A DNA stretch of 64,000 nucleotides from Alicyclobacillus sacchari. Its GTDB lineage: Bacteria > Bacillota > Bacilli > Alicyclobacillales > Alicyclobacillaceae. A model generated the notes under the pieces. It was not told the DNA's origin. It saw nothing but the letters and a program-made list of their open reading frames with translations, and did no database searches. A program made the position numbers and the translations under genes. The stretch's first letter is position 1; each line of letters starts with the position of its first letter. The DNA lies in assembly GCF_004366795.1 (NCBI RefSeq), contig NZ_SORF01000005.1:124001-188000 (forward strand). The letters run 5' to 3'. This document shows, one piece after another, positions 26,001 to 35,099 of the stretch.

Positions 26001-26197
26001 GTCGACGCCACCTCTCATCTGGGCTTGCCTTGCCGACTCGCAGAGTGACAGCAGAATCGGACAAATTCCGCAATGAAATCAGTTTAGCACAAATCGCCCT
26101 GGCTCACCGTGCGCCCAAAACGATCGGGACATTCGCACAGGATCATAGGTCAATGCATTCTATGGTGATGACTTTGCAATTAGGAGGATGTGTACGC

Positions 26198-26851
26198 GTG
26201 GCGAATGAATTTCCGTGGATGTTTGACGCAGAGCAGGGACGCAGCGAATCTCCGTCGCATGCTGCAAAACATGAGAGTTATGCGAATTTGGAACCATCCT
26301 CTTCATCCACTTCCGATTCAACGACGCCCATTGCTCCGGTGCCACCGTTTTCGTACGAAGATCCCGACAGTTCACCTATGGATGTCGTCTTTCACGCATC
26401 GCAGGTCCCTCCCGCCGCCTCGATCCCGATGGGCTTGGAAGTACCGGGTGGACAATATAAAGTTGTGGAAGAAAAGGTCGAAATCGAGGAAATTTGGTTC
26501 AAGCCGCATCCGCATCATCAGTGCTTGAACATCTGCGAGTATGTGAAGGACTGTATGTTACATTGTGAGCGCACCTTGCACATGCTCATGTGCCAACCGG
26601 ACGCACCCCTACGGCGGCGGCAATTGGCCTTATTGCAAGACATGATCGACGTGTCGCTGATGACCACACGCGTGATCGCCCGCAAGAGTCCACTGATGAA
26701 ATCTGCATTGCTCTACTGCGCGAAGGTATGTCGCATCTGCGCAGATGAATGCGCGAGCTATGCGGACCCCATCTCGGTGTCTGCGAAACAATGCTGCCTG
26801 CGCTGTGCCGACGCCTGCGAAAAGTTTATATCCGGCTACACGTGGATGTAA
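26198..26851 (+). CDS. Cys-rich four-helix copper-storage-like protein with N-terminal extension
   Basis: A 217-residue protein. The C-terminal half (about 104-210) has 13 Cys spaced like DUF326/Csp four-helix bundles: HQCLNICEYVKDC, CERTLHMLMC, and CAKVCRICADEC followed by CCLRCADACEKF. Csp proteins store many Cu(I) ions inside the bundle. Residues 1-100 are an acidic, Ser/Pro-rich, probably disordered region ending in VVEEKVEIEEIWFKPHPHH, not part of the family. No signal peptide is visible. GTG start nine bases after GGAGG. A role in the spore coat or in metal storage is possible; neither is shown. Confidence 0.75.
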   Translation: MANEFPWMFDAEQGRSESPSHAAKHESYANLEPSSSSTSDSTTPIAPVPPFSYEDPDSSPMDVVFHASQVPPAASIPMGLEVPGGQYKVVEEKVEIEEIWFKPHPHHQCLNICEYVKDCMLHCERTLHMLMCQPDAPLRRRQLALLQDMIDVSLMTTRVIARKSPLMKSALLYCAKVCRICADECASYADPISVSAKQCCLRCADACEKFISGYTWM

Positions 26852-26963
26852 ACGGATGATGGGTTTGCGCGACGCGGTTCGGCCATTGACAAGAGGCCCG
26901 CACCCCTTCTTCGACATGCACAGAAGCACGTCCGCATAGGTTGTACAGAGGGGGTGCTCGCCG

Positions 26964-27377
26964 GTGCTCATCGCCATGGTGGTGCCGATCGCGCTGATTG
27001 AATCGTGGCTCATCTGGAAACGGATTGGCGTAAGCGCCAACGTGGACGCCGGCGTGTCGCACGACGTCGCAAACAGCGTTTTGATGCGGTTGACGTTCGC
27101 CACACAACTGATTGTCGAACTGTTGATGCACAATAAGACCGTGGGCGGGATCGCAGCCTGCGTGGCAGGCGTCAGCGCCGGCCTGTTGACGATGCGATCC
27201 GCCCACCTCGAGGCGTTTTCCGAGCTTGCGATGAACGTGTTCATGGGAGTGTCGATGGGGATTTTCCTGATTGGATCCCTTCCGCGTCACATCACCGTTT
27301 TGCTGATTACGCCTGTGCTCGGTTCAAGCGTATTCACGTGGTTGCACGTCGTCAGGCGGAAACGTCTCGCTTCGTGA
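26964..27377 (+). CDS. Small membrane protein, unknown function
   Basis: A 137-residue protein with about four hydrophobic segments (1-15, 48-66, 85-110 and 112-130) and short charged loops; the C-terminus is basic. I do not recognise a family. GTG start nine bases after GAGGGGG. It ends inside the tail of the convergent ABC permease gene (26-base overlap of coding regions). Confidence 0.55.
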   Translation: MLIAMVVPIALIESWLIWKRIGVSANVDAGVSHDVANSVLMRLTFATQLIVELLMHNKTVGGIAACVAGVSAGLLTMRSAHLEAFSELAMNVFMGVSMGIFLIGSLPRHITVLLITPVLGSSVFTWLHVVRRKRLAS

Positions 27378-28146
27378 AGGACAACCAGGATACTGCGAGA
27401 AAAACGGCATAGTACACGGTGAGAACCGCAATGGAAAACGATAAGGTCATGTTCGGCAATGGCGGCACGTCGGACTCAAAGTATGGTGCAAGGTTCCAGT
27501 TTGCGAACAGGACAAATTTGTCCCATGCGTAGCTGCGCAAGACCTCGGTGATGACGGGGCCAAAGAGCACCAAAAACACAGAGAGTGCAATCGCCACCAC
27601 CGAGCTGCGAAATAGCGTGGAAATCATAAAGGCTAACGTCGCTGTCAGCAACAGCGGGATGGCCAGATACGCATAGGTGCGCACACTTTCCGCCCAAGTC
27701 GAGATGGACACCACATGTGCGCCATGCGGAAGCGAAAACGGCGCACTGGCACCCGAAAAACCAAACACAAAGCCGCCGACAAGCCACGACATGAAAGCTG
27801 TGAACAGGAGAAGCGTAAAGCTGAATGAAAGAACGGACAAATATTTACTCAGGAGTATCTTCCACCGACGGTGTGGCCGAATCAGCAGCAGTTTGACGGT
27901 GCCGGCAGCAAATTCACCTCCGACGATATCGCCAGCCACGATCGATGCAAAGACGATGACGAGATAGACCGCTCGCGACATGCTGTCCAAAAACATCCAA
28001 ACTGTCTCCTTGGCATGGAATTGAACAGCCGTGTGATGTTTCAAAGCGACCCCCAATAGCGAAATGGCAACCATCGCGGCATAAAATATCCAAGTCCTTG
28101 CCCGCCGATAGATTTTCACGTGTTCATTGCGGAGAAGCCCCATCAT
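27352..28146 (-). CDS. ABC-2 type transporter permease
   Basis: A 264-residue permease with six predicted helices. GEFAAGTVKLLLIRPHRRWKILLSKYLS (about 76-103) is the typical ABC-2 segment between the first and second helices, and the N-terminus NEHVKIYRRARTWIF fits the BcrB/NatB-like group. Starts with an ATGA overlap on the ATPase stop, so it is its partner. Substrate unknown. Confidence 0.88.
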   Translation of the reverse strand: MMGLLRNEHVKIYRRARTWIFYAAMVAISLLGVALKHHTAVQFHAKETVWMFLDSMSRAVYLVIVFASIVAGDIVGGEFAAGTVKLLLIRPHRRWKILLSKYLSVLSFSFTLLLFTAFMSWLVGGFVFGFSGASAPFSLPHGAHVVSISTWAESVRTYAYLAIPLLLTATLAFMISTLFRSSVVAIALSVFLVLFGPVITEVLRSYAWDKFVLFANWNLAPYFESDVPPLPNMTLSFSIAVLTVYYAVFLAVSWLSFTKRDVSA

Positions 28147-29072
28147 GCTTTGCCTGCACCGCCCGTCATCTCTAAGAATCGATCCTCGAGCGTCTGTGTG
28201 GCGACGCGGACTTCGAAGATCGGTATGTCCGATTGCACAAGCAACTTGTGAACCCGTGGAATGGCCTCATGCGGCAGTTTTACCTCAATGCCGCCATCGA
28301 CAATAGCGATCTCTGCCATGCCTTCCACCCGACCAAGCAGCGCCGCCTTCGCCTCTTCTTGGCACTTGGTTTCGACAAAGACGCTCACCAGTCCGTCTGT
28401 TCCTGCGGCGATCATCTTATCGATCCGCTCGACACTGACGAGTCTCCCCTGCTGGATGACAGCGACGCGATCACACATCAACTCCATCTCGCCAAGTAGG
28501 TGACTCGATACAACGACAGCCACACCTTCCTCGCGCGCCAGGCGCCGCAGATGATCGCGCAATTCGCGGATACCTGCCGGATCCAAGCCGTTGGTGGGCT
28601 CGTCCAAAATCAACACCGACGGTCGATGCAAAAGCGCCTGTGCGAGGCCGAGCCGCTGGCGCATGCCTAAAGAATATTGGCGAACTTTATCGTGAATGCG
28701 TTCAGACAAACCGACAAACTCGACGACCTCATCGATCCGCCTTGTCTCAATCCCTGGCGTCATCCGTGCAAACTGTTGCAAATTCTGATATCCAGACAAG
28801 TACTTGTACATCTCGGGATTTTCGACAATCGCACCCACCTGCCGGATGGCCTGTCCATAGTCACGCACAATGTCGTGGCCCGCAATCTCGACCGTTCCCG
28901 CACTCATGCGGACGAGGCCGACCATCATGCGAATCGTGGTCGTCTTACCCGCACCGTTCGGGCCAAGTAAACCAAATACCTCGCCCGAAGGGACATCCAA
29001 CGTCAGGTTGTCGACGATCGCCTTTTGGCCAATTCGCTTCGTCAGCCCCCGCAATGCGATTGCGCTTGGCAT
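28143..29072 (-). CDS. ABC transporter ATPase (ABC-2 exporter)
   Basis: A 309-residue ATPase: Walker A GPNGAGKTT, signature YSLGMRQRLGLA, Walker B LILDEPTNGLDP and the C-terminal domain common in BcrA/CcmA-like exporters. ATG at 29072 follows GAGGAGGGG. Paired with the permease downstream. Lantibiotic or bacitracin resistance is common in the family but nothing here proves it. Confidence 0.9.
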   Translation of the reverse strand: MPSAIALRGLTKRIGQKAIVDNLTLDVPSGEVFGLLGPNGAGKTTTIRMMVGLVRMSAGTVEIAGHDIVRDYGQAIRQVGAIVENPEMYKYLSGYQNLQQFARMTPGIETRRIDEVVEFVGLSERIHDKVRQYSLGMRQRLGLAQALLHRPSVLILDEPTNGLDPAGIRELRDHLRRLAREEGVAVVVSSHLLGEMELMCDRVAVIQQGRLVSVERIDKMIAAGTDGLVSVFVETKCQEEAKAALLGRVEGMAEIAIVDGGIEVKLPHEAIPRVHKLLVQSDIPIFEVRVATQTLEDRFLEMTGGAGKA

Positions 29073-29210
29073 GCAGCCCCTCCTCAAACCAATATATCCA
29101 TGGTATCAGTTTACGTTCATAGGAAAACTCCACAACGCCTATTGTGATCCGATAGAGGTGGATCTTGTCAATAGTCAAATTAGACAACAGGCTGTCCAGC
29201 CAGGTCCACC

Positions 29211-30263
29211 TTACTCTTCTTCGACTTTTACCCGTCGCGATCGCGGACGCATACTCCAGTAGAGAAAAGCCACAACGACCGATGCGACGGCGATAAACAA
29301 AGCGGTATATTGGTTGCGAACCAAGATATCAACAAGCAAATGACTGACGAGCAATGACGTCACCGGCGACACGATCCAAGTCTTGAGTATGTGCGTCACT
29401 ACACCTTGCCGCCAGATGTCCGATCCGACATGGGATTGCCCCACCCCGAAAATGGCCATCGTCGTCGCCTGTGTCTGCGGCACAGGTAAACCGAAAAGCG
29501 ACGCTATCAGGACCAAAGTCGCACTCGTGAATGAAACCACAATTCCTTGCATCAGCGACAATTTTGTAATCTTTTTGGCGTTTGTATCTAAGACTTTGCT
29601 GCCAAGTGTCAAGGCGCCAAGAGAAACAAAGAGAGCGCCCCAGTATAAACCGGCATGCACCGTGAGGATCCCGGACGCCACCATCGGTCCGACCGCGTTG
29701 GCGACGTTGTTCATACCGGCTGAAAACGCCTCATAACACCCTGCCAAAACCAATAACGAAATCAAGATTGGAACCACACCTTTTGCTTTTCGCAACAGGC
29801 GGGGCTCGACGTGACGAACCAAGCTCCCTAAACCGAGCGCGATACACATTGCAAGAAACGGCATGACGAGCCATACGGCGATGATGAACAAAAGATGTAC
29901 GTAATGCACATGCCCCATCGCGAGACCCGCGCCCACGACCGCACCGACCGTTACCTCACTGGTTGACAACGGCACACCAAACAGATTGGATCCAAATAGG
30001 GTCAGACAAGCCGCTCCCAGAATGATCACGGTGATCTCGACCGTGATGACATGCGACGGAACGATGCCACTGCCGATGGTCTTGACGACGTTTCCCCCGC
30101 CAATCACTGCACCGAGAAACGCTGCCACTGCGACCAACAGAAGGGCGACCCACTTTTTGCGCACCGCACCAGCGCCATATGCTGCCCCCATCGAAGCCGC
30201 TGTACCGCTTGCGCCGATGTTGGCGGCGAAAAATAGCGCAACCAGCCATGCTGCAATAATCAT
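29211..30263 (-). CDS. PiT-family permease (sulfate CysP-like or phosphate)
   Basis: A 350-residue membrane protein with about ten helices in two inverted repeats: NIGASGTAASMGAAYG near the N-terminus and SAGMNNVANAVGP in the second half are the paired PiT signatures. The form NIGASG and GGGNVVKTIGSGIVPS resembles the Bacillus sulfate permease CysP more than phosphate transporters, from memory, so sulfate is a real possibility. ATG at 30263 is better spaced from AAGAGGG than the ATG at 30269. Single gene; no PhoU-like partner adjoins it. Confidence 0.85.
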   Translation of the reverse strand: MIIAAWLVALFFAANIGASGTAASMGAAYGAGAVRKKWVALLLVAVAAFLGAVIGGGNVVKTIGSGIVPSHVITVEITVIILGAACLTLFGSNLFGVPLSTSEVTVGAVVGAGLAMGHVHYVHLLFIIAVWLVMPFLAMCIALGLGSLVRHVEPRLLRKAKGVVPILISLLVLAGCYEAFSAGMNNVANAVGPMVASGILTVHAGLYWGALFVSLGALTLGSKVLDTNAKKITKLSLMQGIVVSFTSATLVLIASLFGLPVPQTQATTMAIFGVGQSHVGSDIWRQGVVTHILKTWIVSPVTSLLVSHLLVDILVRNQYTALFIAVASVVVAFLYWSMRPRSRRVKVEEE

Positions 30264-30408
30264 ATACATCCCTCTTGTCGTACCTTAACGGCACCCAATT
30301 CATCACAAGTCCCAAATAAAAACGCATTAAACCAAATAGAAAAGTCGGATTTAGAGCAGTGTAGCACACCGAAGTTTCGGTTGCAATGACCTTGTCCCAT
30401 GTTCTTCC

Positions 30409-30431
30409 GCCGCAGCGCCAGGCGCTGCGGC
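30409..30431 (-). repeat. GC-rich perfect inverted repeat downstream of panD
   Basis: GCCGCAGCGCC, one base, GGCGCTGCGGC: a perfect palindrome that can fold into a strong hairpin just after the panD stop. There is no T run on either side, so it is not a canonical intrinsic terminator; it may protect the 3-prime end of the mRNA or mark the gene end. Confidence 0.55.
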
Positions 30432-30437
30432 AGCCGG

Positions 30438-30830
30438 TCAAGGCCCATCCATCCAACCGTCAAAAGGCCTGCTCGTCACAACGGACGTAACCTCGTTGTG
30501 ATCGCCAACAAACACCACACTTGCCGTAAAGTCGTCCCACTCGCTGTCGTCGATCCAGGCTAGCGAGAGGACGATGACGTGATCACCCGGCTGAAAATGG
30601 CGAGCTGGTGGACCATTGAGACAGACAACACCACTGTTCTCCTGGCCTTCAATGGCGTAGGTTTGCCAAATGACACCGTTCTCCACGCTCGTGATTTGTA
30701 CCACTTCGTAAGGTCGAATGCGAGCGGCTCGCATCAAAGCTGGATCGAGTGTGATGCTTCCCATGTAGTTGAGATCTGCCTGCGTCACCCGAACACGGTG
30801 AAGCTTGCCCTTACACACCTTCCGCAGCAC
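30438..30830 (-). CDS. panD: PanD, aspartate 1-decarboxylase proenzyme
   Basis: A 130-residue proenzyme that makes beta-alanine for pantothenate. It self-cleaves at Gly24-Ser25 in NYMGSITLD to form the pyruvoyl cofactor; KGKLHRVRVT before and NGPPARHFQPGDHVIVL after are family-typical, including Tyr22 and Lys9. GTG start seven bases after GGAGG. panB and panC are not adjacent. Confidence 0.94.
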   Translation of the reverse strand: MLRKVCKGKLHRVRVTQADLNYMGSITLDPALMRAARIRPYEVVQITSVENGVIWQTYAIEGQENSGVVCLNGPPARHFQPGDHVIVLSLAWIDDSEWDDFTASVVFVGDHNEVTSVVTSRPFDGWMDGP

Positions 30831-30911
30831 GCGAATCGCCTCCTCCCCGCGTCCGCAGACGCGGTGTTCGATTCAGCATATTGTTCGTGTGCTTGGTCAT
30901 ATGTTTCGGTG

Positions 30912-31796
30912 TTACACGTTGCCCCCTGTAACCGCATTCGTGCCGTAACTTTGGCCAGTCGATTCCCCAGAACCCGGGCTTTGCCACTCAATTGATCCCG
31001 TGCCGAATGTCGCGATGAAGTCGTCAAAGAGAAGTTCCCCGGCCAACTCGTGTCCGGCCTCGTTTGGATGCCAACTATCGCCGTAGTACGATTGCCAGGT
31101 CTGGCCGTGTGCGGCCATGTATACAGACATATCGTGATTTAAATCGATAAAATAGATATTTGGATTGTCAAACGAGCTTGCCTGCGCCTGTTCCGTAGCG
31201 ATGTAATTCTCCACTTCAGCGTGATTGTACGTAGCGGTCGCCTTTGTCACCGGCGATGTGACGAATATCACCACAGCGTTTGCCGCAAGTGCTTCCTGAA
31301 TCTCGTTGTGAATGGCTTGATTAAAGGACGCCATCGGCGTCTTGTCGTACACATCATTGAGCAGTCCCCAGGAAATGACGACGATCTGAGGTTTATCCTC
31401 GGCCAGCCAAGTCGCGTATTTGCCGCTCTTGTCCAATCCTACCGGCGATCCGCCCACGACCGTGCGATCGTCATATTCATATTGCGTGTCGGTCGAATTG
31501 GAGAGCGCCTGAAACGCCCGCCGCAAATAGCTGTCATTGTTCGGATCCTTCCACCCGTGTGCCATCGAGCCACCGACCACCATCACTTTTTCAGTGGTCA
31601 GTTGGCTGGACAATTGCCCTGCAGGCGTCGCAGCCATGACGTTGTCGGAGCGGCTTTGCAGCGTTCCCATACACCACCCACCAACCATCAGCATGGCGCC
31701 GCACATGACCAGCCCCGCACCGCGCCCGATACGACGCCAAACCTTACTTTGCTTGCCCGCATCCTTCCGCTTTGGCTCCTCCTCACGCTCCGTCAC
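30912..31796 (-). CDS. Membrane-anchored SGNH/GDSL hydrolase
   Basis: A 294-residue extracellular hydrolase. A basic N-terminus and one hydrophobic segment (about 27-46) anchor it. The catalytic Ser77 lies in VVGGSMAHGW, the Asn block is WGLLNDVYD, and the Asp-His pair is DSWHPNEAGH. Likely an esterase, possibly of cell-wall polymers. The GTG at 31796 is nine bases after AAAGG; the ATG three codons earlier abuts it. C-terminus is Gly/Ser/Thr-rich. Confidence 0.85.
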   Translation of the reverse strand: MTEREEEPKRKDAGKQSKVWRRIGRGAGLVMCGAMLMVGGWCMGTLQSRSDNVMAATPAGQLSSQLTTEKVMVVGGSMAHGWKDPNNDSYLRRAFQALSNSTDTQYEYDDRTVVGGSPVGLDKSGKYATWLAEDKPQIVVISWGLLNDVYDKTPMASFNQAIHNEIQEALAANAVVIFVTSPVTKATATYNHAEVENYIATEQAQASSFDNPNIYFIDLNHDMSVYMAAHGQTWQSYYGDSWHPNEAGHELAGELLFDDFIATFGTGSIEWQSPGSGESTGQSYGTNAVTGGNV

Positions 31797-31937
31797 CGCT
31801 GTCATCCTTTCGAACTCTGCCAGGTGGAAAAGGTCAAGGATGGCCTTTCATCTAGCTTGCTTGATCAAATCTCCCTTCGCTATGTATATCAAAAATTCCT
31901 TGAAGCGAATTCGAAAAATGCATCTATTCGCACCGCT

Positions 31938-32156
31938 TTAATGAACCGTTCCGTGCGCGTCACAATTGACCTCATCGATCACCCTCCGAATCACCGCGTC
32001 GTCGACTGTATCGTCGTCGTACGTGATCACAGCAATTTCGTCAGATAAATCGACATCCAAGTTGCGTACACCCGCAATAGCGTGCAAGGCCACCGAAACC
32101 CGATTGGCGCAAAGCGGACATGTTACGGATTGCAGCGTGATCGTTGAAATGGCCAC
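31938..32156 (-). CDS. Heavy-metal-associated (HMA) domain protein, CopZ-like
   Basis: A 72-residue single HMA domain with the metal motif TCPLC (Cys13, Cys16) after a beta strand and the fold pattern beta-alpha-beta-beta-alpha-beta. CopZ-type proteins carry Cu(I) to CopA; here no ATPase is adjacent and the first motif residue (usually Met) is Thr-preceded. GTG start about ten bases after AAGGAG. Confidence 0.85.
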   Translation of the reverse strand: MAISTITLQSVTCPLCANRVSVALHAIAGVRNLDVDLSDEIAVITYDDDTVDDAVIRRVIDEVNCDAHGTVH

Positions 32157-32249
32157 GGTAACAACACTCCTTCCGAGAATGTGTGGATAGCATCCCCGTG
32201 TGCCTGTCTGCGTTATGCCTGAAGGCAACGATACGAATACCATAAACGC

Positions 32250-32279
32250 GCATATCCTTCCAGGATCATACACATGCTA
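32250..32279 (+). promoter_or_regulatory. SigG/SigF-type promoter of the gerA operon
   Basis: GCATA (32250-32254), an 18-base spacer and CATGCTA (32273-32279): a perfect -35, ideal spacing and 6 of 7 -10 positions of the forespore SigG consensus. It is 31 bases before the gerAA start, and ger receptors are known forespore genes. Confidence 0.65.
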
Positions 32280-32310
32280 GGTACGCACCTATGAATAAGG
32301 GTGGTATCAC

Positions 32311-33954
32311 ATGGGATGGTTCAAACAACTGACAGAACGCTGGTCATTCACCAATCCTGTTCACGGCCGCTATGCGCCACACATACCGAACTTCAGGGAC
32401 TTTCCTGACTATACAGGTAAACTCGATCAGACACTGGAATACCTTGCTCAGACACTCGGCGTAAGCGACGACTACATCGTCCGCATGATTGAGGTGCAAG
32501 GCGTTTCTGGAGCGTTGATCTTCTATTCGAGTATTTGCGACAAGCGTGCGGTGGAAGACACGCTGCGCTCCATTCATTCGCATCGGTTTCCCCGACGCAT
32601 GCCCAAAAATTTGTCCCAATATCTGATTGAACGCGTATTGGTGGGTTCAGACGCCATTTTTATGGTCAACATGTTCGAGCTGCGCGAAGCCGTGGCTGCC
32701 GGCAAGCTGGTCTTGCTATTTGACCAACATAAGCCCGCGGTGGTCATCAGCGCAAAGGCGGTGGAGCACCGCACACCGGAACAGCCCACTGTGGAAAGCG
32801 CATCTCGCGGATCGCAGGTTGCCTTTGTCGAAAATATCGACATCAATCTGGGGATGATCCGGCAGTTGCTCAGCACTGATACCTTGGTCATCAAGCGCTG
32901 GACAATTGGCGTTCGATCGCATCACGTGGTGGCCATGGCGTTTATTCGGGACGTCGCCAACCCTGTATTGGTCGATACCGTGATGAAACGCCTGGAAACG
33001 ATTCATATCGACCACATCAGCAACTCGGCCGCCATCGAACAGCGGATCAGTGATCACCCTTGGTCCCTTTTCAACCTGACGCGCGTGACAACCCGCGTAG
33101 ATAGCGTCTGCCGCGAGTTGAACCAAGGAAAGATTGTCATCATTGTCGATGGCGATCCCACTGTGCTCCTTGCACCCACAACCTTTCAGGACTTCTTTCA
33201 AACAGAAGAAGATTATGTGCATTCCTGGTGGGAAGGAACATTTATTCGTTGGCTGCGCATCATCGCGTTTGCCCTCGCCGTGTGGCTTCCGGCCCTATAT
33301 ATCTCATTTGCCGATTTCAGCCCGGAATTGCTGCCAAAGACGATGGCTTTACAAATTGCGCAATCGCGGCAGGGTGTGCCGTTTCCCGCTGTCATGGAAG
33401 TTATCATCATGCAGACGGTCGTCGAGATTTTGCGCGAGGCCACTCTCCGCATGCCTAAACAAATGGGTCAAACCATCAGTATTGTCGGTGGTCTTGTCGT
33501 CGGTCAGGCGTCTGTGGAGGCGGGCATCGTCAGCAACATTCTGATCATTGTCGTCGCACTGACTGCAGTCAGCATCTTTGTGAGTCCGAGTTACGAATTC
33601 ACCGTCATGATTCGCCTTGGCGGCTGGATCATGATCCTGGCAGCAACGCTCCTTGGATTTTACGGCGTCGTCCTCGTTACGCTCTGGGCTTTGTATGAAA
33701 TTTGCAACCTAAAATCGTTTGGTGTGCCGTACGTGGATCCTTTAGGTGGCGATTACGTCAAAGACGCGTTTGTCGACGGCTTGATTCGCCTGCCGATCAC
33801 GGTCATGGACAAGCGTACCAAGCACTTGCATCCGTTCGATGCGACCGGCGACACCGACATGGTAGTGCCTGTGCCCCATCCGCAACTCGAGAAGTGGCCG
33901 CCGCCGCCCACCACTCCCAAGCGCCGGCGAAGGTGGTGGCGACGCCAGCCATGA
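32311..33954 (+). CDS. gerAA: GerAA-type spore germinant receptor subunit A
   Basis: A 547-residue subunit of a nutrient receptor in the spore inner membrane. The N-terminal about 300 residues are soluble, with family stretches such as GRSDxxVRxIE-like VSDDYIVRMIEVQG and ERVLVGSDAIFMV; about five membrane helices follow (330-500), including PFPAVMEVIIMQTVVEILREATLRMP. The tail is Pro/Arg-rich. ATG six bases after AAGGGTGG. First gene of A-C-B operon. Confidence 0.94.
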   Translation: MGWFKQLTERWSFTNPVHGRYAPHIPNFRDFPDYTGKLDQTLEYLAQTLGVSDDYIVRMIEVQGVSGALIFYSSICDKRAVEDTLRSIHSHRFPRRMPKNLSQYLIERVLVGSDAIFMVNMFELREAVAAGKLVLLFDQHKPAVVISAKAVEHRTPEQPTVESASRGSQVAFVENIDINLGMIRQLLSTDTLVIKRWTIGVRSHHVVAMAFIRDVANPVLVDTVMKRLETIHIDHISNSAAIEQRISDHPWSLFNLTRVTTRVDSVCRELNQGKIVIIVDGDPTVLLAPTTFQDFFQTEEDYVHSWWEGTFIRWLRIIAFALAVWLPALYISFADFSPELLPKTMALQIAQSRQGVPFPAVMEVIIMQTVVEILREATLRMPKQMGQTISIVGGLVVGQASVEAGIVSNILIIVVALTAVSIFVSPSYEFTVMIRLGGWIMILAATLLGFYGVVLVTLWALYEICNLKSFGVPYVDPLGGDYVKDAFVDGLIRLPITVMDKRTKHLHPFDATGDTDMVVPVPHPQLEKWPPPPTTPKRRRRWWRRQP

Positions 33955-35084
33955 AGAGGCTTTGGCTTATGATGTTCCTCGTCCTTCTCTGCGTTACGGG
34001 ATGCGGCGATTACCAAAAGATTAATGAACGCTCGCAAATTATTGGTGTCGGTGTCGATGCCGTGCCAGGGCGAAACGACGTTCTCGCGTTTACCCTGCAG
34101 ATACCGAACTTGGAAAAACCGACGTCGCAAAGCATGAATCTTGGCACGAGTGGCAGACAGGGCGGTGAATCCCAGCCGTATAAAAACTTTTATGTCGAGG
34201 CGACTTCGCTGCAGTCCGCACTGGCCAGAGCGCAGACGACCTATGATAAGTCGTTTTTTCTTGGCAACATGGAAACCATCGTCTTTCAGTCGCAGTTGAG
34301 TGAACAAGCCGTCATGCGCGTCACAGAGCAGATGATGAGAGACGAGTCACTCGACAAGTTAGCCGTCGTTGTTGCGTCACCATCATCGGCACGCTCGGTC
34401 TTGGAGGCCAACACGAGTTCTCCTCCGGCCACCTATATCGAGTCGATGTGGACGCGTTCCATTCCGCAACGCGGCTTCACGGCACCAACGCGCCTTTGGG
34501 AGTTTTGGCGAGACGCCGAGTTGATAGGCCGCGAACCGCATATGCCGCTGGTCGAAACCCTGGACGACGGCGTTAAGGTGGGAGGTACGCTGGCGTTTCA
34601 AGGATACCGGCCCGTATGGGCGCTCAGTCCCGATGATACCGTGTTCTATAATCTGCTTGCTCACGATATCCATGCCTTGGCCTTGAACATCCCGGACGGT
34701 GACAAATCATTTGATATCAAGAATACGTCCAGCCGCTCGAGTTTTTACGTGACAGACGATCACGGTATGCTGACCCTACACGATTCGATCCAGGTCAATG
34801 CGGATCTCGCGTCGTCCGAGGGGCTTGGGCAACGACCAACCACAAACGCCGAAAGTGAACGATACGAAGACGTCATTGAGTCTTACGTCAGAGAGAACGC
34901 GCTCAACGTACTGAAACGACTACAAGAGAACCAAACAGATATCGTCGGATTTGGTTTTTGGTACATGATCAAACATCCAAAAGCGGCTATGCTCGTGCGG
35001 GATCAGTGGAGCGACATGTTCCGCCATGCCCGCCTCGATGTACAAGTTCATTGCACCATCTCCCGCGAGGGCAACCTCATATGA
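33951..35084 (+). CDS. gerAC: GerAC-type germinant receptor lipoprotein
   Basis: A 377-residue Ger(x)C lipoprotein on the outer face of the spore inner membrane. The signal is MKRLWLMMFLVLLCVTGC with Cys18 in lipobox VTGC, so Lgt would modify it. Family blocks: NERSQIIGVGVD, TYDKSFFLGNMETIVFQ and the C-terminal FGFWYMIKHP. The ATG overlaps the gerAA stop. Long in-frame upstream sequence is gerAA in another frame. Confidence 0.92.
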   Translation: MKRLWLMMFLVLLCVTGCGDYQKINERSQIIGVGVDAVPGRNDVLAFTLQIPNLEKPTSQSMNLGTSGRQGGESQPYKNFYVEATSLQSALARAQTTYDKSFFLGNMETIVFQSQLSEQAVMRVTEQMMRDESLDKLAVVVASPSSARSVLEANTSSPPATYIESMWTRSIPQRGFTAPTRLWEFWRDAELIGREPHMPLVETLDDGVKVGGTLAFQGYRPVWALSPDDTVFYNLLAHDIHALALNIPDGDKSFDIKNTSSRSSFYVTDDHGMLTLHDSIQVNADLASSEGLGQRPTTNAESERYEDVIESYVRENALNVLKRLQENQTDIVGFGFWYMIKHPKAAMLVRDQWSDMFRHARLDVQVHCTISREGNLI

Positions 35085-35099
35085 CAGGAGGGGAAATAC

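Noticed and set aside
26001-26197. SAM (S-box) riboswitch before metA
   Set aside because: The minus strand lacks the conserved GAGAGGTGGAGGGA and GGCAACC elements; only a ribosome-binding GAGAGGTGG by the start codon.
31221-32048. 275-codon plus-strand frame antisense to the SGNH hydrolase
   Set aside because: The minus frame holds all SGNH motifs; the plus frame is Arg/His/Pro-rich without domains.
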